The notes beneath the pieces are model-generated. The model saw nothing but the letters and a program-made list of their open reading frames with translations, made no database searches and had not been told where the DNA came from. DNA of 64,000 bases. Origin: Colius striatus. Lineage: Eukaryota; Chordata; Aves; Coliiformes; Coliidae. The stretch is from positions 186,001 through 250,000 of the forward strand of contig NC_084763.1 of NCBI RefSeq assembly GCF_028858725.1, written 5' to 3'. Position numbers and translations under genes: made by a program. Of this stretch, positions 42,601 to 57,600 are shown in pieces. Numbering within the stretch: the first letter of the stretch is position 1; each line of letters begins with the position of its first letter.

Positions 42601-45600
42601 TTCACTTTTGAATCTTGTTAATTATTTCATAGAATCATAGAATGGTAGGGTTGGAAGGGACCTGTAACAATCATCCAGTCGAACCCCCCTGCAGAAGCAG
42701 GGTCACCTAGATCAGGTCACACAGGAACGTGTCCAGGCAGGTCTTGAAGACCTCCAAGGAAGGAGCCTCCACAACTCCTCTGGGCAGCCTGTGCCAGGGC
42801 TCCCTCACTGAAACACTGAAACAGTTTGTTCTTATGTTTAAGTGGAACTTTTTGTGTTCCAGCTTCATCCCATCACCCCTTGTCCTGTTACTAGCTACTA
42901 TAGAAAAAAGAGATGTCCCAACCTCCTGACACCCACCACTTAGATATTTATAAATGTTAATAAGATCTCCCCTCAGTCTCCTCTTCTCCAGACTAAACAG
43001 CCCCAGTTCCTGCAGCCTTTCCTCATATGAAAGATGTTCCATACCCCTCATCATCTTGGTGGCCCTGCACTGGACTCTCTTCAGTAGTTCCCTGTCCCTC
43101 TTGAGCTGAGGAGCCCAGAACTGGACACAGGACTCCAGATGAGGCCTCACCAGGGCACAATTTCTTTTGCAAGGAGATGCTCTGCCTAACAAAATGCGTC
43201 TGATGCATTCTGAATTTGCCATCCTGATTTAAACGAAAGTCTCACTTCCTACTCAGGAAACACAGTGGGGGAAAAAATGCCCATATTCTCAGTGTTTTCT
43301 TGAAGAAATTAATCAATTTACAAAGTACTGAATTAAAAGGATCCAAATCTTTTCCCATGACTTTTAATCCATTTCTTTCTCCTCAATCACAACAGTATGA
43401 TTCTTTCTCAGTTTTAAATGGAAAACATATTTTCAACTAATTCGATCCACTTCAACCTTCTGCTTTGTATTACACTGATAATAATGTAACCACCTCAGCA
43501 GCACTGAGAATAGCACAACCAGCACCCCCAAAAGATTCCATCACTAGCCACATCGCCTTCAGAGCTGCTCACCCCACAGGGAACAATCCTTCACACAAGC
43601 CTAGCATACACAAGTATGAACAGACATTATGGACCAACTTCCATTCACAGAACAACATGAAGATAGATATACTACAAACAATCTATTTCTGACCACCAAG
43701 AACATTTATACATTAAAAAAAGCTTGCTTGATACTGTTAACCTTCTCCATACAAGACTACCATACTGCTAAAAAATATCTAAAGGAAAATGTCCAAAACT
43801 GAAAACGTAATTGCTCTTGTTTGTCTCTCAATGGAATTATACTGATAAATGTTAGCAAAACCAATCTGAGTTCCATACAATGTTTAGAGATCTCCATGAG
43901 GGATTCTGCTTCAGTCATCTGGTGATGTGAACTAATAGATAAATACATATAATGCCCCCTTACCTCTCAACAGTCTACAAGTCCAACTAAAGAACTGGTC
44001 CTTCAGTTTACTCAAATACTACTGCACTTAGATTAAGATATACAAACACTACTACAGGAAAAGCAGACCCTGTAATGTCTCACAGACTACTGGATACACA
44101 TCTGTAATTACTCGTACTCACTATTAGTTCTCTACTTCAATTAAAGCTCTTGAAATCAATTTAGGCATCTGGTTTGGTTCCTAAAACAGGACAGAAACAT
44201 TGCTACAGCTATTGTTGTTGACCTCCTGTTCATTCTCTCATATGAGGTCACTTGGGACACACAAATTTCTTCCAGGCTTAAACTGAGTTATACATCATAT
44301 TTTATATACACATGGACACATAATACACCTCCAAGCATATCCTGTAGTCAAAAAAACAGACAAAAGTAGTCCTCAGAACTTTTCTCTGTATCATTCCAAT
44401 ACTAATATGACAAACATTTACTTACATGTTACAAAGATGTGGACAGTCCAAACCTTGCCTCTTCTTTCCACAAAGCTCCCCACAGCTATGTGGGATTTCA
44501 TTTCTGTTCCATTCAGGATTGTGCACCTTACCTAAACCACGTCAAAGACAAAAACATATTGATTGCCTTGGGTACAATATTGAATTTGGGGAAAATACCA
44601 TACCACAAAGAGAAAGCTCTATTTTCAACACTGGCAGTAGTCTTTAAAAAACAAAATGACAAGATGCTTTATGTTTTTCTCAGCTTTTGGTGCTTCTTTA
44701 AAAGCAAGTGCCACTGTGATGCCAAGCTCCAGAAGAGTCTTTCTTTCTATTCTCTCAAGCAGACATTTAAGTAGCTGGTATTTCACATTACATTTACATG
44801 TTAGCTTCAAGTATTCTGTATTTCAGAGAAGCATTGAAACCATAATTAAGGAATTAATCTGACGTATTATTGGCAAATCTCATAGCTCTAAGTGCATGAG
44901 GTGATCATCAGGGCTTACGTTAACTGCCATGATTAACACATGCAATCTCAATTGGTGTCTCTGTAAGAGGAATCAAATTAACAATGAAGCAATTGAGCTA
45001 ATGTTACAAATTTGAGTAGCAAAAATTAAAAAAAAACAAAATACTTTCTTAGTGACAAATTAATTTAACACTTCAGTACACACACACTTGATATGTTCTA
45101 CAAGTAGCACATTAGGAAAATAGGAATAAACACCACAAATGGCATTTATTCACCTGAGTTTCAACCAAACTAGTTGAATATCCAGGAAAACCCTGAAAGT
45201 TAAGAAGATTTAGACAAAAAATAAGCTAGGAATTTCCTCATGGAATGGTGAAGAACCCCCACACTTAACCACACTCTACACATAGTTACTGTTTTGCATC
45301 AAAAACATAATACCTTTGCTTAAGCAACCAAATGCCACATTGTTAATGAAATTATCTATAGAAGATTAAGTCTTCTGTTCCAACATGGTGCTTAGTTAAT
45401 ATTAACCCCATGGACAACCTGAGTTTCCTAGTATAGGTGTTCCAAAACAATGACATTGTCTTTAAGACAAGACAGAATTCCTTTCCTATTTAGCACATAG
45501 ATGACCTGTCTTAAAAATGTCATTTTCATTTGGAACTGAGACACTCATTGCAATTGAATTACTGTTTGTATATACTTGTACCATTTCACACTCTTACTTG

Positions 45601-48600
45601 CACTGCACTGTTCTTAACTGACTCACTGACACATTTAGATAAAGGGAACTCTACAGAAAGCTGTTACCTATTACAGCCTAAGTCTATTTTTTTTTAGGGT
45701 AAATTGACTGACTCCCAGCTCCTATCTCGACTACAAAATACTCTGTTTTGCAGAAAGCAAGGTAAAACTTTCCAGTGGCTCTGACTTAAAGAAGGAAAAG
45801 CTACATGAAATCAACACAAATTTAAAAAAATGTAAATCCCAAACAACATTTATTTGCACGCATGCAAGTAATATAATTAGTTTCTGACTTTTGTCACACC
45901 TGAAAGCTTAGTGAATGCAGTACTCACTTCATTTCTCTCTTTCAATAAACACTTATCTACATAAAAGTCTGAAAAGTCCGAATATTATTCCCTATTTAAC
46001 TTGCATGTTTCCTTGATCAACACAAGGCATAGAGAGTTCCACACTTGAGCAGTGTATTATTCTTGGTGTATCTTGCCACAAAGAGAGACATAACATATGC
46101 AGGTTACTTCAGTCTTCTACAGAAGGAATACTTGCAGGACAGCTGCCCAATTCTACTGTTATTCTATAAAAATCACTATTTTTACAGTGACATGAAAATA
46201 TTCATTGCTTATAGTGTAAACTTTCATTAAGTGTTTTAAGCAGCATCTGCGTGATTTTCTGTGCAGCCTCCTTCCAGTGTCAATAAAGTTTTAAACAAAG
46301 TTAAATTTCAGGGACTGAGGCAATCAAGCAGCAATATCAGAATTCAAACTTTAAAAAAATATACAAGGAAGAATCAAAACGACAAAACTGTTTCTGTTTG
46401 CAAAAGCAAGCAAGAAACTCACCACAGAAACAAGTGTAAGTTCTAGGAACTTGCGTAGAAGCATTCTGACAAGCTGGACACCTCCAACCACTGTTACCAT
46501 CTGTAGATAAAGAGAATTAAAGGCAAAAATTACTGGAAGAGCTAATGTAAGTGCATTCTCCTTGTTTCTTAACACAGTTGTGAGTAAAGAAGTTTTTCCA
46601 TTTACTCAGAAGTTGTGAGAAAGCAGGTTAATTTACAACCAATGCATCCTACACAGTATCAAGGTAAACACAGCAGTGGTACTTCATATGATCAGACTCC
46701 AATACGTAGAGGCAGGAAGAAACTTCAAAATTGCACTTTTTCTATTACGATGCGCCCTGTTATAACACATTTTACTGGAAAATAGACAGTCTTCACCCGA
46801 TCTAAAGGTGTGAGAAAAGAAGTGCTGAAAGTGTGAGAAACTGGTGAGAAAAATTACCTACAGTCTTAAGTACTACCTGGATCTTTCCTTTTCATTGCTC
46901 TCATGTTATGACTTTATCTTGGAGGACACCAATTTCATATTGCTTCATGTCCAGAATAAATGACTGCTGTACAAAGCAGAATAATCTGCTTCAATGAATT
47001 TAAGGTGACAACAATTGACTGGGACATTGTTCTTCGGGCTGGTAATCTTTTCAATAGTACTTTTTCTTGCTTCTGCATTTCAGGAGAGTAAAGGAAGAAT
47101 TTCAGTATAAGAAAAACATCATTAAGATGTTTCCCAAACTCAGTACACACCTGGCTATGAAGAACACCGGAGTGAGAGCACTAATGAACACATAGGAGGG
47201 CAGGGAGATGTTTCGATATTTTTATAGAGAGATATAAAAATATATAAATGGATGAGCTCTCACTGCCTCAACCAATCAATTCAGTGCTGGTTAATTAATA
47301 AAGCTCAAATTTTTGAACAGTTCTTGGTGATTAAGAAATCTGACCAAGATTTACGGTGTTTTCACCTTATGAACACAGGAGTGACTGCAAACAGGAAACC
47401 CTCCGTGCACTGCCATGATGGCAACACCTGGATTCACTGTCAACTGTGCTGGAGCAGCACATTCAGCCACAAGAATCTTCATCTGCGACAGCATTCCCAG
47501 AACCCTGCCCCATCCTATCGCAAACCTGTTGTCATAAAGGCACAGGAAACAATCTCTTCAGTTTCCAGAACCCTAAAGGATTAAAGGGCTCAAAACAACT
47601 CTGAGTGGGAACTGCTACTAGGGGTCTTTATGTACAGTTTCAAGACAACCAACTTTCCTCTTTACATGCTTGCCTAGATGAGTCACAGGACAGGATCCAA
47701 ACACATTTGCTGGAATAAAGAGAGAATGCTAAAAGGCTCTTTCCAAAGGCTACGACAATGCTAGGTACACAAAAAGAACTCTGAACAGAAGGTTTAGGTC
47801 ACTTCAAATGTAGTAGAATATACTAGAATAAACGCTGGCAGTTTCCTGTTACCATTTCTTAAAGGCCTCACACAGGCTTCTCCAACTGAATAATCTGTAG
47901 CAGAAGAATTGATTGCTTTCTTAGCTAGACACAATCAAAAGCTTTTGTTCCAGCAACAAACAAGTGGCAAGATTTGTATAATATCTAAGAAACACAGAAC
48001 AGCTTCAGTCCTTGAACAATACAGTTTAAGGAAAAAAAAAAAAAGGAGGGAAAAAAATACAAAATTGATTGCAAGATTCATATTCAGACTGAAACTCAGA
48101 AGCCATTTTACAGGCCAATATTGATTTGGTACAGACCACTACCTCATCTGGAAGTGCAGGGCAGGGGCAGTAAAGAGAGCAGAACAGAAAGAGACAGTTG
48201 TAATAACTCGAATATCTCCAATTCTTCCATCCAAAATGAAAACTCCTGCATAGAGAGCAAATAGCTTAAGCTTTTGCTCCACCAGTGTAAGGGCACAAAT
48301 GAAACACAGTTGAAGCACTAGTTTTTAAAAGAGTACAAGGAGAAAAGGGGCAAGAGACAATAATTTCCTCTTTATAAAGATAACAAAGTAAAAACTCTTG
48401 TGTGCATTGCAAGCATTTCTGTCAGACTGACCTTTGTTGTGCCATACCTAAAGGTCACATTCTTTCAAGACATAATTCAAAACGTTAGTCAAAATGCTTG
48501 CTAGAGAGAAAGTTATGTTCCTCCTTACAGAAAAGAATCCTTATGCATGACATCAAAGGGATGCCAGCAGAGCTGCTTCTCCTGACCGGGACACCTCTAA

Positions 48601-51600
48601 GAGACAGTAAAAACCCATCCTCTAGTTCCGCATGCTGCTGGCAGTAGAACTGCTGAAAGTTGGATATCACTCGCCAGACTAACGTAAGCAGTCCAAGAAT
48701 AGAGCAATGCCCTATAACTACCGATAGACAGTCAAGAGATTCTTTCACCTGGCTCGGCCAAACTAAAAGTCACTTTTCAGATCATTGCTATGACAATAGA
48801 AGGCAAAGAAGTCTGTGAGGGAAGACATCTTCAACAGAACGCATCAGAAAGAGCCTAGTCGGGCTCCAACTGACTGTTAATCCTTATGAATGAGTTACTT
48901 GGATTGTGATTGTTTCATAAAAACACCAGCTCAATAATCACTTCTCATTCACTACCTGAACATTAAGAACAAAAAGGGAAAGAAGTTCACGTTAGACAAA
49001 GGTATGGGGAAAAAAACCACTTATGTGTCTTTACTTGGTGATGACATCTTAAAAATAACCAGTCTTGAAAGGAAAAACAGTTTCCTGTAGTTGTCCAGCC
49101 AAGCACAAATAAGAGAAGACTTTACACACCATGAAATAACACTGTCATGGAGTTTTGCAACTTTATGCACTGATTTCATTGAGTGATCTCATATATGCAA
49201 ACCTAGAAATTAGTTTTAGCTAGAATACCAGAAAGAATCACAACAGTTGGGAAGATTACGCAAAGCATCCAAAGAACCCTGGAAAAAGCACGTTTTTTAT
49301 TCAACACTTGCTTTCTTTACAGCTCAATTGTTACCTTGGGCAGTATTTATAAGAAGTTTTCCAACACACGAAACACAAGAACTTTGCCACTATATATAAT
49401 TGAGAAAGTGTGTACAAGAGAGAATACCAACCTTCAGCTTGTGAAGCTGGTGATCGTGCCCACTTCTTAATGCAATTCAGGTGGAACACATGATAACAAT
49501 TCTGACAGCTCCACACTGGGGCTACTATTCGGACCACCTCACAGCACACCATGCATTCGTACTTCTCAGTGGTCAGCTGTTCAATCAAGGACCCTGCAAA
49601 TAAAACATATCACTTGTGGATGAAACACGAGTTTCTCAGCTACCCGAGGAAAAAAATTCACATGAGATTTCAATATTTCATTTAACTTATAACAGGACTT
49701 AGTTTTCCTGTGTGGCTGCAAGTAAAATATTAGTTTAATCCGGGAAGATTCCAGCTTAATACCTGGTATGTGTTTCTCTAATTTCAGAGTAGGAAGAGGA
49801 AGCATGAGATTCCCAAGAAAGTGGCAACAACTCCTGCTGATGTACAGCAATCGCTCTGATGTTACAAACCAGTTAATAGTTTTAAGCTTGGCAGAAGTTG
49901 GAGATTTTTTACTTACCACTTTATATGGGAAACTCACCCTTGCATAAAATTTAAACCAAAAGACTTAAAGCTCTTAACTAGAGAAGTTTCAGCGAAAATT
50001 TAGATTTAATTCCCATCCTCGAATATTCCTGGAAGACCGCACAACAAACATTAACAGAGAAGTGCCTGTATTACAGAAATGAGCCCCTCATGAACAGACC
50101 ACTTTAAAAGTGGAATTACTGGGAAACAGTTGTCCAGGTACAGGGCCTTTTTGAGCCCTCTGCACTTTGAAAATAAACCAAGAATGCCACATAAAAGACA
50201 AAACAGCCTGAAAACATCTTTAGATGTGCAACTATAACAAAGGCACCACATAATTTCAGTTCTGCCAGACTAACTCTCCCATGAAGGTGAGGCTACCAAA
50301 TACACCTTAGAAATACCATTTGATCTAGGCCCACAAAATGTTAAAATACCTCAATTGCGAGTGTAAAGTATAAATATGTACCATTTTAACATCATGTCCA
50401 TAAAAGGGTAGTCAGAACTCATAATGAAGGACAACTGAAAATAACAAAAGAAAAATTACTATCAATTCAAGATGTGCTTGTACTATACAGCTGAACACAA
50501 GCTCATGGGTGCCTGGAAACTCAGAAGCACAATACTGTTTGCCCTTCTCAATAGGGCAAATTTTTGTCCCATAAATTATTATAACAGACAGGCTCAGCCC
50601 CCTGAAAATAGTGGCAGGTACAGTTTCCAAAACAGCTAACATCTAAAGCATGCAAAGAAAGGCTGCCATTTTGGAGGGGGAAGTTCTGCCAAAGATTACT
50701 CTTTCCTACTAAGACTACTACTTCTCTTCCTGCTTATTGCATATGTTTTTCACTAAATAGTGGAAGAAAGACTTTAGTATCTTTAATACTATGATTCAAA
50801 TAGAACCCAGAAGCACACAAGTTAATGTATTTAAGTCAGAAAGGATCAAGGAGGATGTTGATCCGCAAGGTTCTTCTAAGGGAACAAAGTTTCTGGCTGG
50901 AACAGCTATCCTATACTTCCCAATGATGCTACTGCTTGCTTAGATCTGAAAGAGAAGAGACAGTATGAAGTAAAAAATTCAAAAGATTTAACACCACAGT
51001 TAAGATAACAGGAGCTAGTCTGCTCATTTTTGTCATTCTGGGCAGCAGGAGATCAGGGTGAGATGCTTTGTGCTGCCTGAGATGCTGAATGCTAAGAATA
51101 ACGTGAGACTATTTTCTCAGTGCACACTCAAGATTATCTAAAACAGTAAGAAAAGCTACCTAGCACTAGGAACAGAAACCAGTACACGGTGGCACTGAGG
51201 AGATTCAGATGATTTCCATTTAATGTTTTAAGTCCCTAATGGTATGGGTTGGCACAAAATTAACTCAGTCAAAACCTGTGGGTCTGCTTTACACTGTCAA
51301 TAGCACATGTTTCTATTTTCAGGTTTCAAGACACTTTTAACAGACATCTCAGCTATTTCTAATTTCCTTTTGACATTACCATTAGGAAAAAACAAAAACA
51401 ACACTTAGGAGCAGAGTACAGGTCTTCTACCTGTCATTTTCCTAGTACTACAAAAAACATCAGAAACCTTAGTCTGCAAGAATCCATTTTAGGGCTGTCT
51501 CTCTCCAGTCTCATTGTTCAAAATGCTCAGAATTTCACTCCTGCTACAACACACGTGTTTTAACACAGTGCCTGACCAGGCCAGCATTTGCCGTTGGGCA

Positions 51601-54600
51601 GTAAAACAAAAAAAATAACCCCAAAACAAAATCTGTTATTTCCTAGTAAACTTACAGAACATCTCAGAAACCATACAGTTACATTTAGTTCTCTAAAACT
51701 GACCTAAGGTGAAGTAAGAAGCCTCTTCAGCTATTCAAATGTGAAGGTCGTTTAAATCATTAAAGATGGTATCATTAACGCAGGAATACAGGACAGTTTA
51801 GAAACCTTACTCACCTGTATGAGTTTCTTTGTTTTTTGGTACATCACTTTGCTTTTTCCAGTACTGGGTCCAGCTGAAATGAAGTGCAGGCGCCTGGTCC
51901 CCCTTTAGCAAGAACTTTCTTCCATTACATCTGACAGAATCAGACAACTGGTGCCTGATTTCGCCGGTCAAGTTTTCGTCGTTTTTGTGTACAGAGAGTT
52001 CTTTCTTCCTCTCGTTTTTATCTTTTGGAGCATATGCAAGAGAAGACTTCTTACCAGCTTTTGTGTTTTTACTACGGTGAGACTCGTGCCTTTTCTGGCC
52101 CTCCTTTTCTGCTGGGGGTTTATTCCACACAGGCTTCCGGGGATATCTTTTGTTCACGTAACTGTAACCCTTCTGCTCATCCCCGCTACCGACAGCTGCA
52201 TCACAGAACGCCTTCCCGAATGATGACTCTGAAGAGTCAGACTGAGTTAAATCCAAAGACGGGACATTTTCAAACAACTCTGCTTTCTGTTTGGAGCTCG
52301 CTCTCTTCTCCCGGTCGTGTACTTGCTTTCCCTTCTCCCTGAAACCTCTGCCAGGTGCATGCATCAGATGTGTTTTCTTTGGCTTTGCTCCTCTGCTGTC
52401 TGCATTAGGTACCTCCCTGTCACTCTCTGAGGACAGGATGTCGTTGTACCCTCTAGGAGTTGCTCTCCTCCCGGTTACTCCTGCACCTTCTGAAGTTCCT
52501 GGCCCAGCAGCAGCATCAGCAGTACTATGCCTTATCTTACTTCTAGTGCATGTGCTGTCATTTCTTGATCTGTGCCACCTCTGGCTTTGAAAGTTGCGAT
52601 TCTTCAGACTTTTACTGGTACCAAAATATTGGTGGAAGTCTTCAGAATTGCTGTACTGACTCTCCGGATTACAGAAGCTGTGATGCCTTGTGGAAGAGCT
52701 TTCATAATCCGTACTTCTGTCAGAAGATACACTAGGAAATGGTAAATTACTTCTACTCTGATTACTGTTAGAGTCTTTCCTATCTTTATTTACCCAGTTT
52801 GTATCTGTAGGTTGTCTTTCCCCTAGCATGGAATCGGCAGTATTAGGATTGAAATTCAATGCACCTAAAAAGTGGGAAAAAAACACAAACCCATATGTAT
52901 ACGGCTATTAAATACTAAGCCTTTTTTTTTTCCTCTCCCAGAAGCTCAATCAATCCCACACTTGATAGAACAAGTTTCCAGAAACCAGAGTTGAATCATA
53001 CAGTGCTTTGTGGAAGTTACCTTCTCTTGTGTTTAAAGAAAGGCTGTGGTGACTCAGAGTTAAGAAAAGAATATAAAAACATTAAGGTGAAAAAAAATCT
53101 TTGCAGCAGCGTCATATGCATACAAGACAAGCAAGCGTGATAACCTGTGCTGAACATGTGCTGATGCTTTTCCCAGGCTGTTCATATACACACATGAACC
53201 TGAAGAAATAAGGGTCCTTAAAATACAATGTCCGCAGTTAAGATTGTAACATCAAACAGAACTTTGATTACAAATTAGAATCCATCAGCCAAAGAACAGC
53301 AATAGTAAATGCTTGCATGAACTCCGATTACATTGTTCTACATACAGACATATTAAACAGTTACATGTATACCACAGTTTAATGGGTCATGTCAGATTAA
53401 GTCTTACACATCAGCATAAAAAAATGAGAAGAGGCTTCTAAAATATCATGGGGGTAGTGCCCATTTTACTCTGACAGTAGAGCTGGTGCAGCTTATCCCT
53501 GCTTTGGGACAATTCAAAGAAAGAATCAAGCACGTGGGCCATGAACACAATTGGTTCTTTAAAGGGCCAGGACTATCTGGGTCTCTCAACTTTTCTACAA
53601 AGACTGAGGAAATTAGTATCTTGAAGCGAAGATCAAACCAGAACACTTCAAAGCATTAACATTTTTTCCATGAATATCATAAACTTCCAACTGAAGGACT
53701 TTTTTTTAATACCTCTAGGAATGGTCATAACCAGTATGAAAGGTTTGATAGCCAGAGAAAAGATACAACATACAGGTCTGTGGAAGTGAAGTTTTAAGCT
53801 TACTAAAAGTTCATAATTTAAAAACACATTCAAGGATGCTCTTAACCGAATAACTTAATTCATACGAGTTTTTAGAGAGAGACTCAACTGAAATAACTTT
53901 GGATTTTTTGTCCTTGCAAAGACACTGTATCTGTGACTTTATATATCACTATATATTATATTGTTTAATACACTACTAATTTGCACATGTTATTAATACA
54001 ACATTGTGTGTTATTATATGCTATGATTAATACAGTATATTGTTATATGCTGTTCTGTATCATGTTACATATTATTACTTTTATTGATATAAATGGTAAA
54101 CATAGTGTTTGTCTGGGGGGTTTTTAAAGCTGTAATACTAATCTGATTTTGAGACAACAGAATCAGAACACCAGACACAGGTCTTTCAGAACAGCTAGGG
54201 ACTGTGATAAGAAACAATCTTAAGGAGAGGCAGAATGAGAGGCACCAAGCTCTTCTCCTTACTGGTCAGTGGCAGGACCCATGGGAACTGCCCAAAGCTG
54301 TGTCCATCAGGGGAGGTTCAGACTGGACATGAGGAAGCATTTCTCTACCAAAAGGGTAATCAAACCCTGAACAGACTTCCTGGGGAAGCGTTTGATGCCC
54401 CGCGGTCAGTGGTTAAGGGGCAACTGGACAGTGCCCTTAATGCCGTGCTTTAGCTTTTGGTCAGCTCAATGATGACTGTAGGTCCCTTCTACCTGAACTA
54501 TTTTACTCTATACAGTAGATATCTGCTTCTGCAGAGGGGTTGGACTAGATGATCTCTAGAGGTTCCTTCCAACCCCTACCATTCTATGATTCCATGATAC

Positions 54601-57600
54601 TGTATCTACATCTGAAAGAATCTGGACAGCTTCCCTGAAACCCTTCCATTTTTCTCAGCACATGTATCCCACGCAAAGGACTCAAAACATAAACCTGTTC
54701 CTTTTTCTTTCTACAGCTACACGTAATTTCAGTTCTTTTCTGTCACTAATAAAGAGCACTACAAACAGAAATTGTAGTACTTTTACATTATAATGTAAAC
54801 AGCTGTAGTTTGTTGTAAATAAAATTTCACCTCTTTTTATATGAAGGCAGGATGCAATCCTACAATTACTTACACAAACCTTATTTGAAACAACCTGTTT
54901 TATTAGTTGGTTTAAGATTTCTTTTGCATACCCTAAAATTTGAAGTCTGATGGATGGATATAATGAGGTAAAACAAATGGCTTCTTAACGTTTAATAAAA
55001 GCATGTTTCTAAACCATCACCCAGCTGCCCTCTAAGAAGTGCATTATATTATTAGAGACAATTGTTTCTTCAGGTAGGAGATGTGCTATGTAAAACCCCT
55101 GCATGAATTCTAAACAAATGGCTGCACAGGGCTTTCAAATGATTGCAGGACATAAGCTAGCGTAAGCATGCTTTGTAGAGCAGTAAAACACACCATCTCA
55201 TACTGACATCAAAAACCAAGCTGGACATGGATTTAAAACGCTGGCTTTCTAAAATGCTGCCAAATTCACTAGTGAGTCTGGCCTCCAGGAAGCATAACCA
55301 GGATCCAAAATGTAGCTGTGGAAGCGGTATTTTTAAAAGCACTTTCCAAATAATGAAGAATGTTTGAGGAAACAGATGGGAAACAGGATTCAGACATTTA
55401 AAAGCACCTCCAAGATATGAATAATTCATTAGGACTTTTTATATCACCCATGAATAGGATTCCTATTCTTACTGTCAGCTTCTACATTATCAAAAAGAAA
55501 ATCCAAACAAGTGGCAAACTCTACTAAAACCAATTTCTGCCTGCCAAGACAAGAAACAGCAAAATACATATAAATGTCTAATAATCGGTAGCTAACTAAC
55601 ACTGGCTCAAGTGTCCTCTGACAGGTTTACATGCACATACATAGAAATCACAAGAAAAACGAAACCTCTAAAACTGTGCATCTGTAAAATAAACAAAGAA
55701 AACCACAGTACCTTTAGACAACCTCTACATCACAGACTTTAATATCCCCAAGAGCTAGAATATGAATTAAAACCAAGCAGATGAAACTCGTGTGGTTTCA
55801 TGCCTGTTCTGCGGCAACATTACACATCACACCACTTTAGCATGGATTGAGGATAGAGACAGAATGCCTGTGGGCTGACCTTGGCAGGGTACAAGGTGCC
55901 CACCAAAGCCACTCTACCACTCTCCCTCCTCAGATGGAGAGGGGAGAGAAAATACAATTAAAGGGTTGATATAAGTACAGGAGATCGCTCTGCAATTAAT
56001 GCTTTCAACTTGGGAAAGTACTGAAGACCAGTCAGAAAAAAAAATAAAATGGGTAGGAGAGTCCACAGGGCAGCCCCTGAGGTGCCAGATGTAGCACCTC
56101 AAGGTTTTTCCTTCTATTTAAGAAAATAATATTTCCTGTTCCTTCTGAAGCTTCAGATCAGTACAAATAAACAACACTGAGTAATACCAGTCTTTCTGAT
56201 TGGACAAATGCTTATTTTTTAATTGACCACTTCTTATTAAAAACCCCACAAATTCAACCAAAAATACTATCACCTTGAGTACTGTGTGCCGAGAACACCA
56301 GCTTTCTTCAGCTGGGAGACAAGGAGATTGAGGGGTGAGCTCATTGCTGCCCACAGGTCCTCAGAAGTGCAGAGGCAGGTGCTGAGCTCTTCTTCCCAGT
56401 GGCCAGTGACAAAGGCATGGCTCAAAGCTGCATCAAGGAAAGTTCAGATTTGGTAGTATGAGAAAAAGATCTTCAATGAGAGCAGTGAAACACTGGAAGA
56501 AGCTGCTCAGGGACATGGTCACAGCCTCGAGTGTTTGGATAATGCTCTTGGATATCTGGTTTAACTTTTAGGTTGCCCTGGGTGGAGTTAGGAGTTGGAC
56601 TCAGTGATCCTTGTGAGACGCTTCCCATTCAGGACATACTATGATTATGTGTTCTCTTTATCCGTTGACTCTCAGCAGAAGATAAAGGTAACTTTGGGAC
56701 AGATATTTCCAGTTTTCAAGGAACTCAACATATTCTTTCACTTAAATGTAAGTGACAGTACAGTGTGCACACACAGCAATCTACTCGTGGCATCGCTGCA
56801 CGTATCCTGACAAGAAATAGTCCAGTCAGATGAACACAAAGTACTAGTTACAGGGAAGGCACGCCCTGCAGGTCTTATTGTACCTGTTTTGCACTGCACC
56901 AGAATAAAAACATAAAGGAATGGTGCATTTTGGAAATCTGAGGCCTCCCCATAGCATTGGAAGCTTTCAACGTCTTCCTCACAGAACAGTAGGCTTGATC
57001 TTTTCTGTCTTCTCTGATCATTTTACACATGCACCTACAGCATCCCATAATTTGCAAAGGGCTGGATTTCTCCCTCGACAGGAGTTACTCTGACTCAGGC
57101 TTAAAGACTCTCAGGTAGTGCAACCCATCTTCATACAAAACAATCTGCCTGCCCAGAACCCAGTTTACTCCAACTGCATAGCACATCTTCCACAAAATGA
57201 GCTCCCCTTGCTACAACTCTTTCAAAAAAATATTTGTGAAAGATTAACCACATAAAATCATCAGCAGCATAGAATTACAGAATGGCTAAGTTTGGTAGGG
57301 ACCTCTTGAGATCATCTAGTCCAAATACCCTGCTCAAACAGGCTCAGCTAGGGCAAGCTGTCCGTGTCCGTCCAGCTGGGTTTTGAGTATCCCCAGGACA
57401 GGAGGCCACGACCCTTCTGAGCAATCTGTTCCAGCATATGACCATCCTCACAGTAAAAAGGCGTTTTCTTGTGTTCAGATGGAATTTCCTGTGGTTTAAC
57501 TTGTTGCTTCTTGCCATTTCACTTAATGCCACCTAGAAGAATGTGGTTTCATATTCTTTACTCCTTCTCTTCAGATATTTGTACACAGTCTGATCAGACC

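Noticed and set aside
47252..47584. 110-codon plus-strand frame with a CxxC...HxxxH pattern resembling a C2H2 zinc finger
   Set aside because: The spacing between the second Cys and first His is 10 rather than 12, there is only one such unit, and it lies in an NFX1 intron with no promoter or flanking homology. Chance is the simplest explanation.
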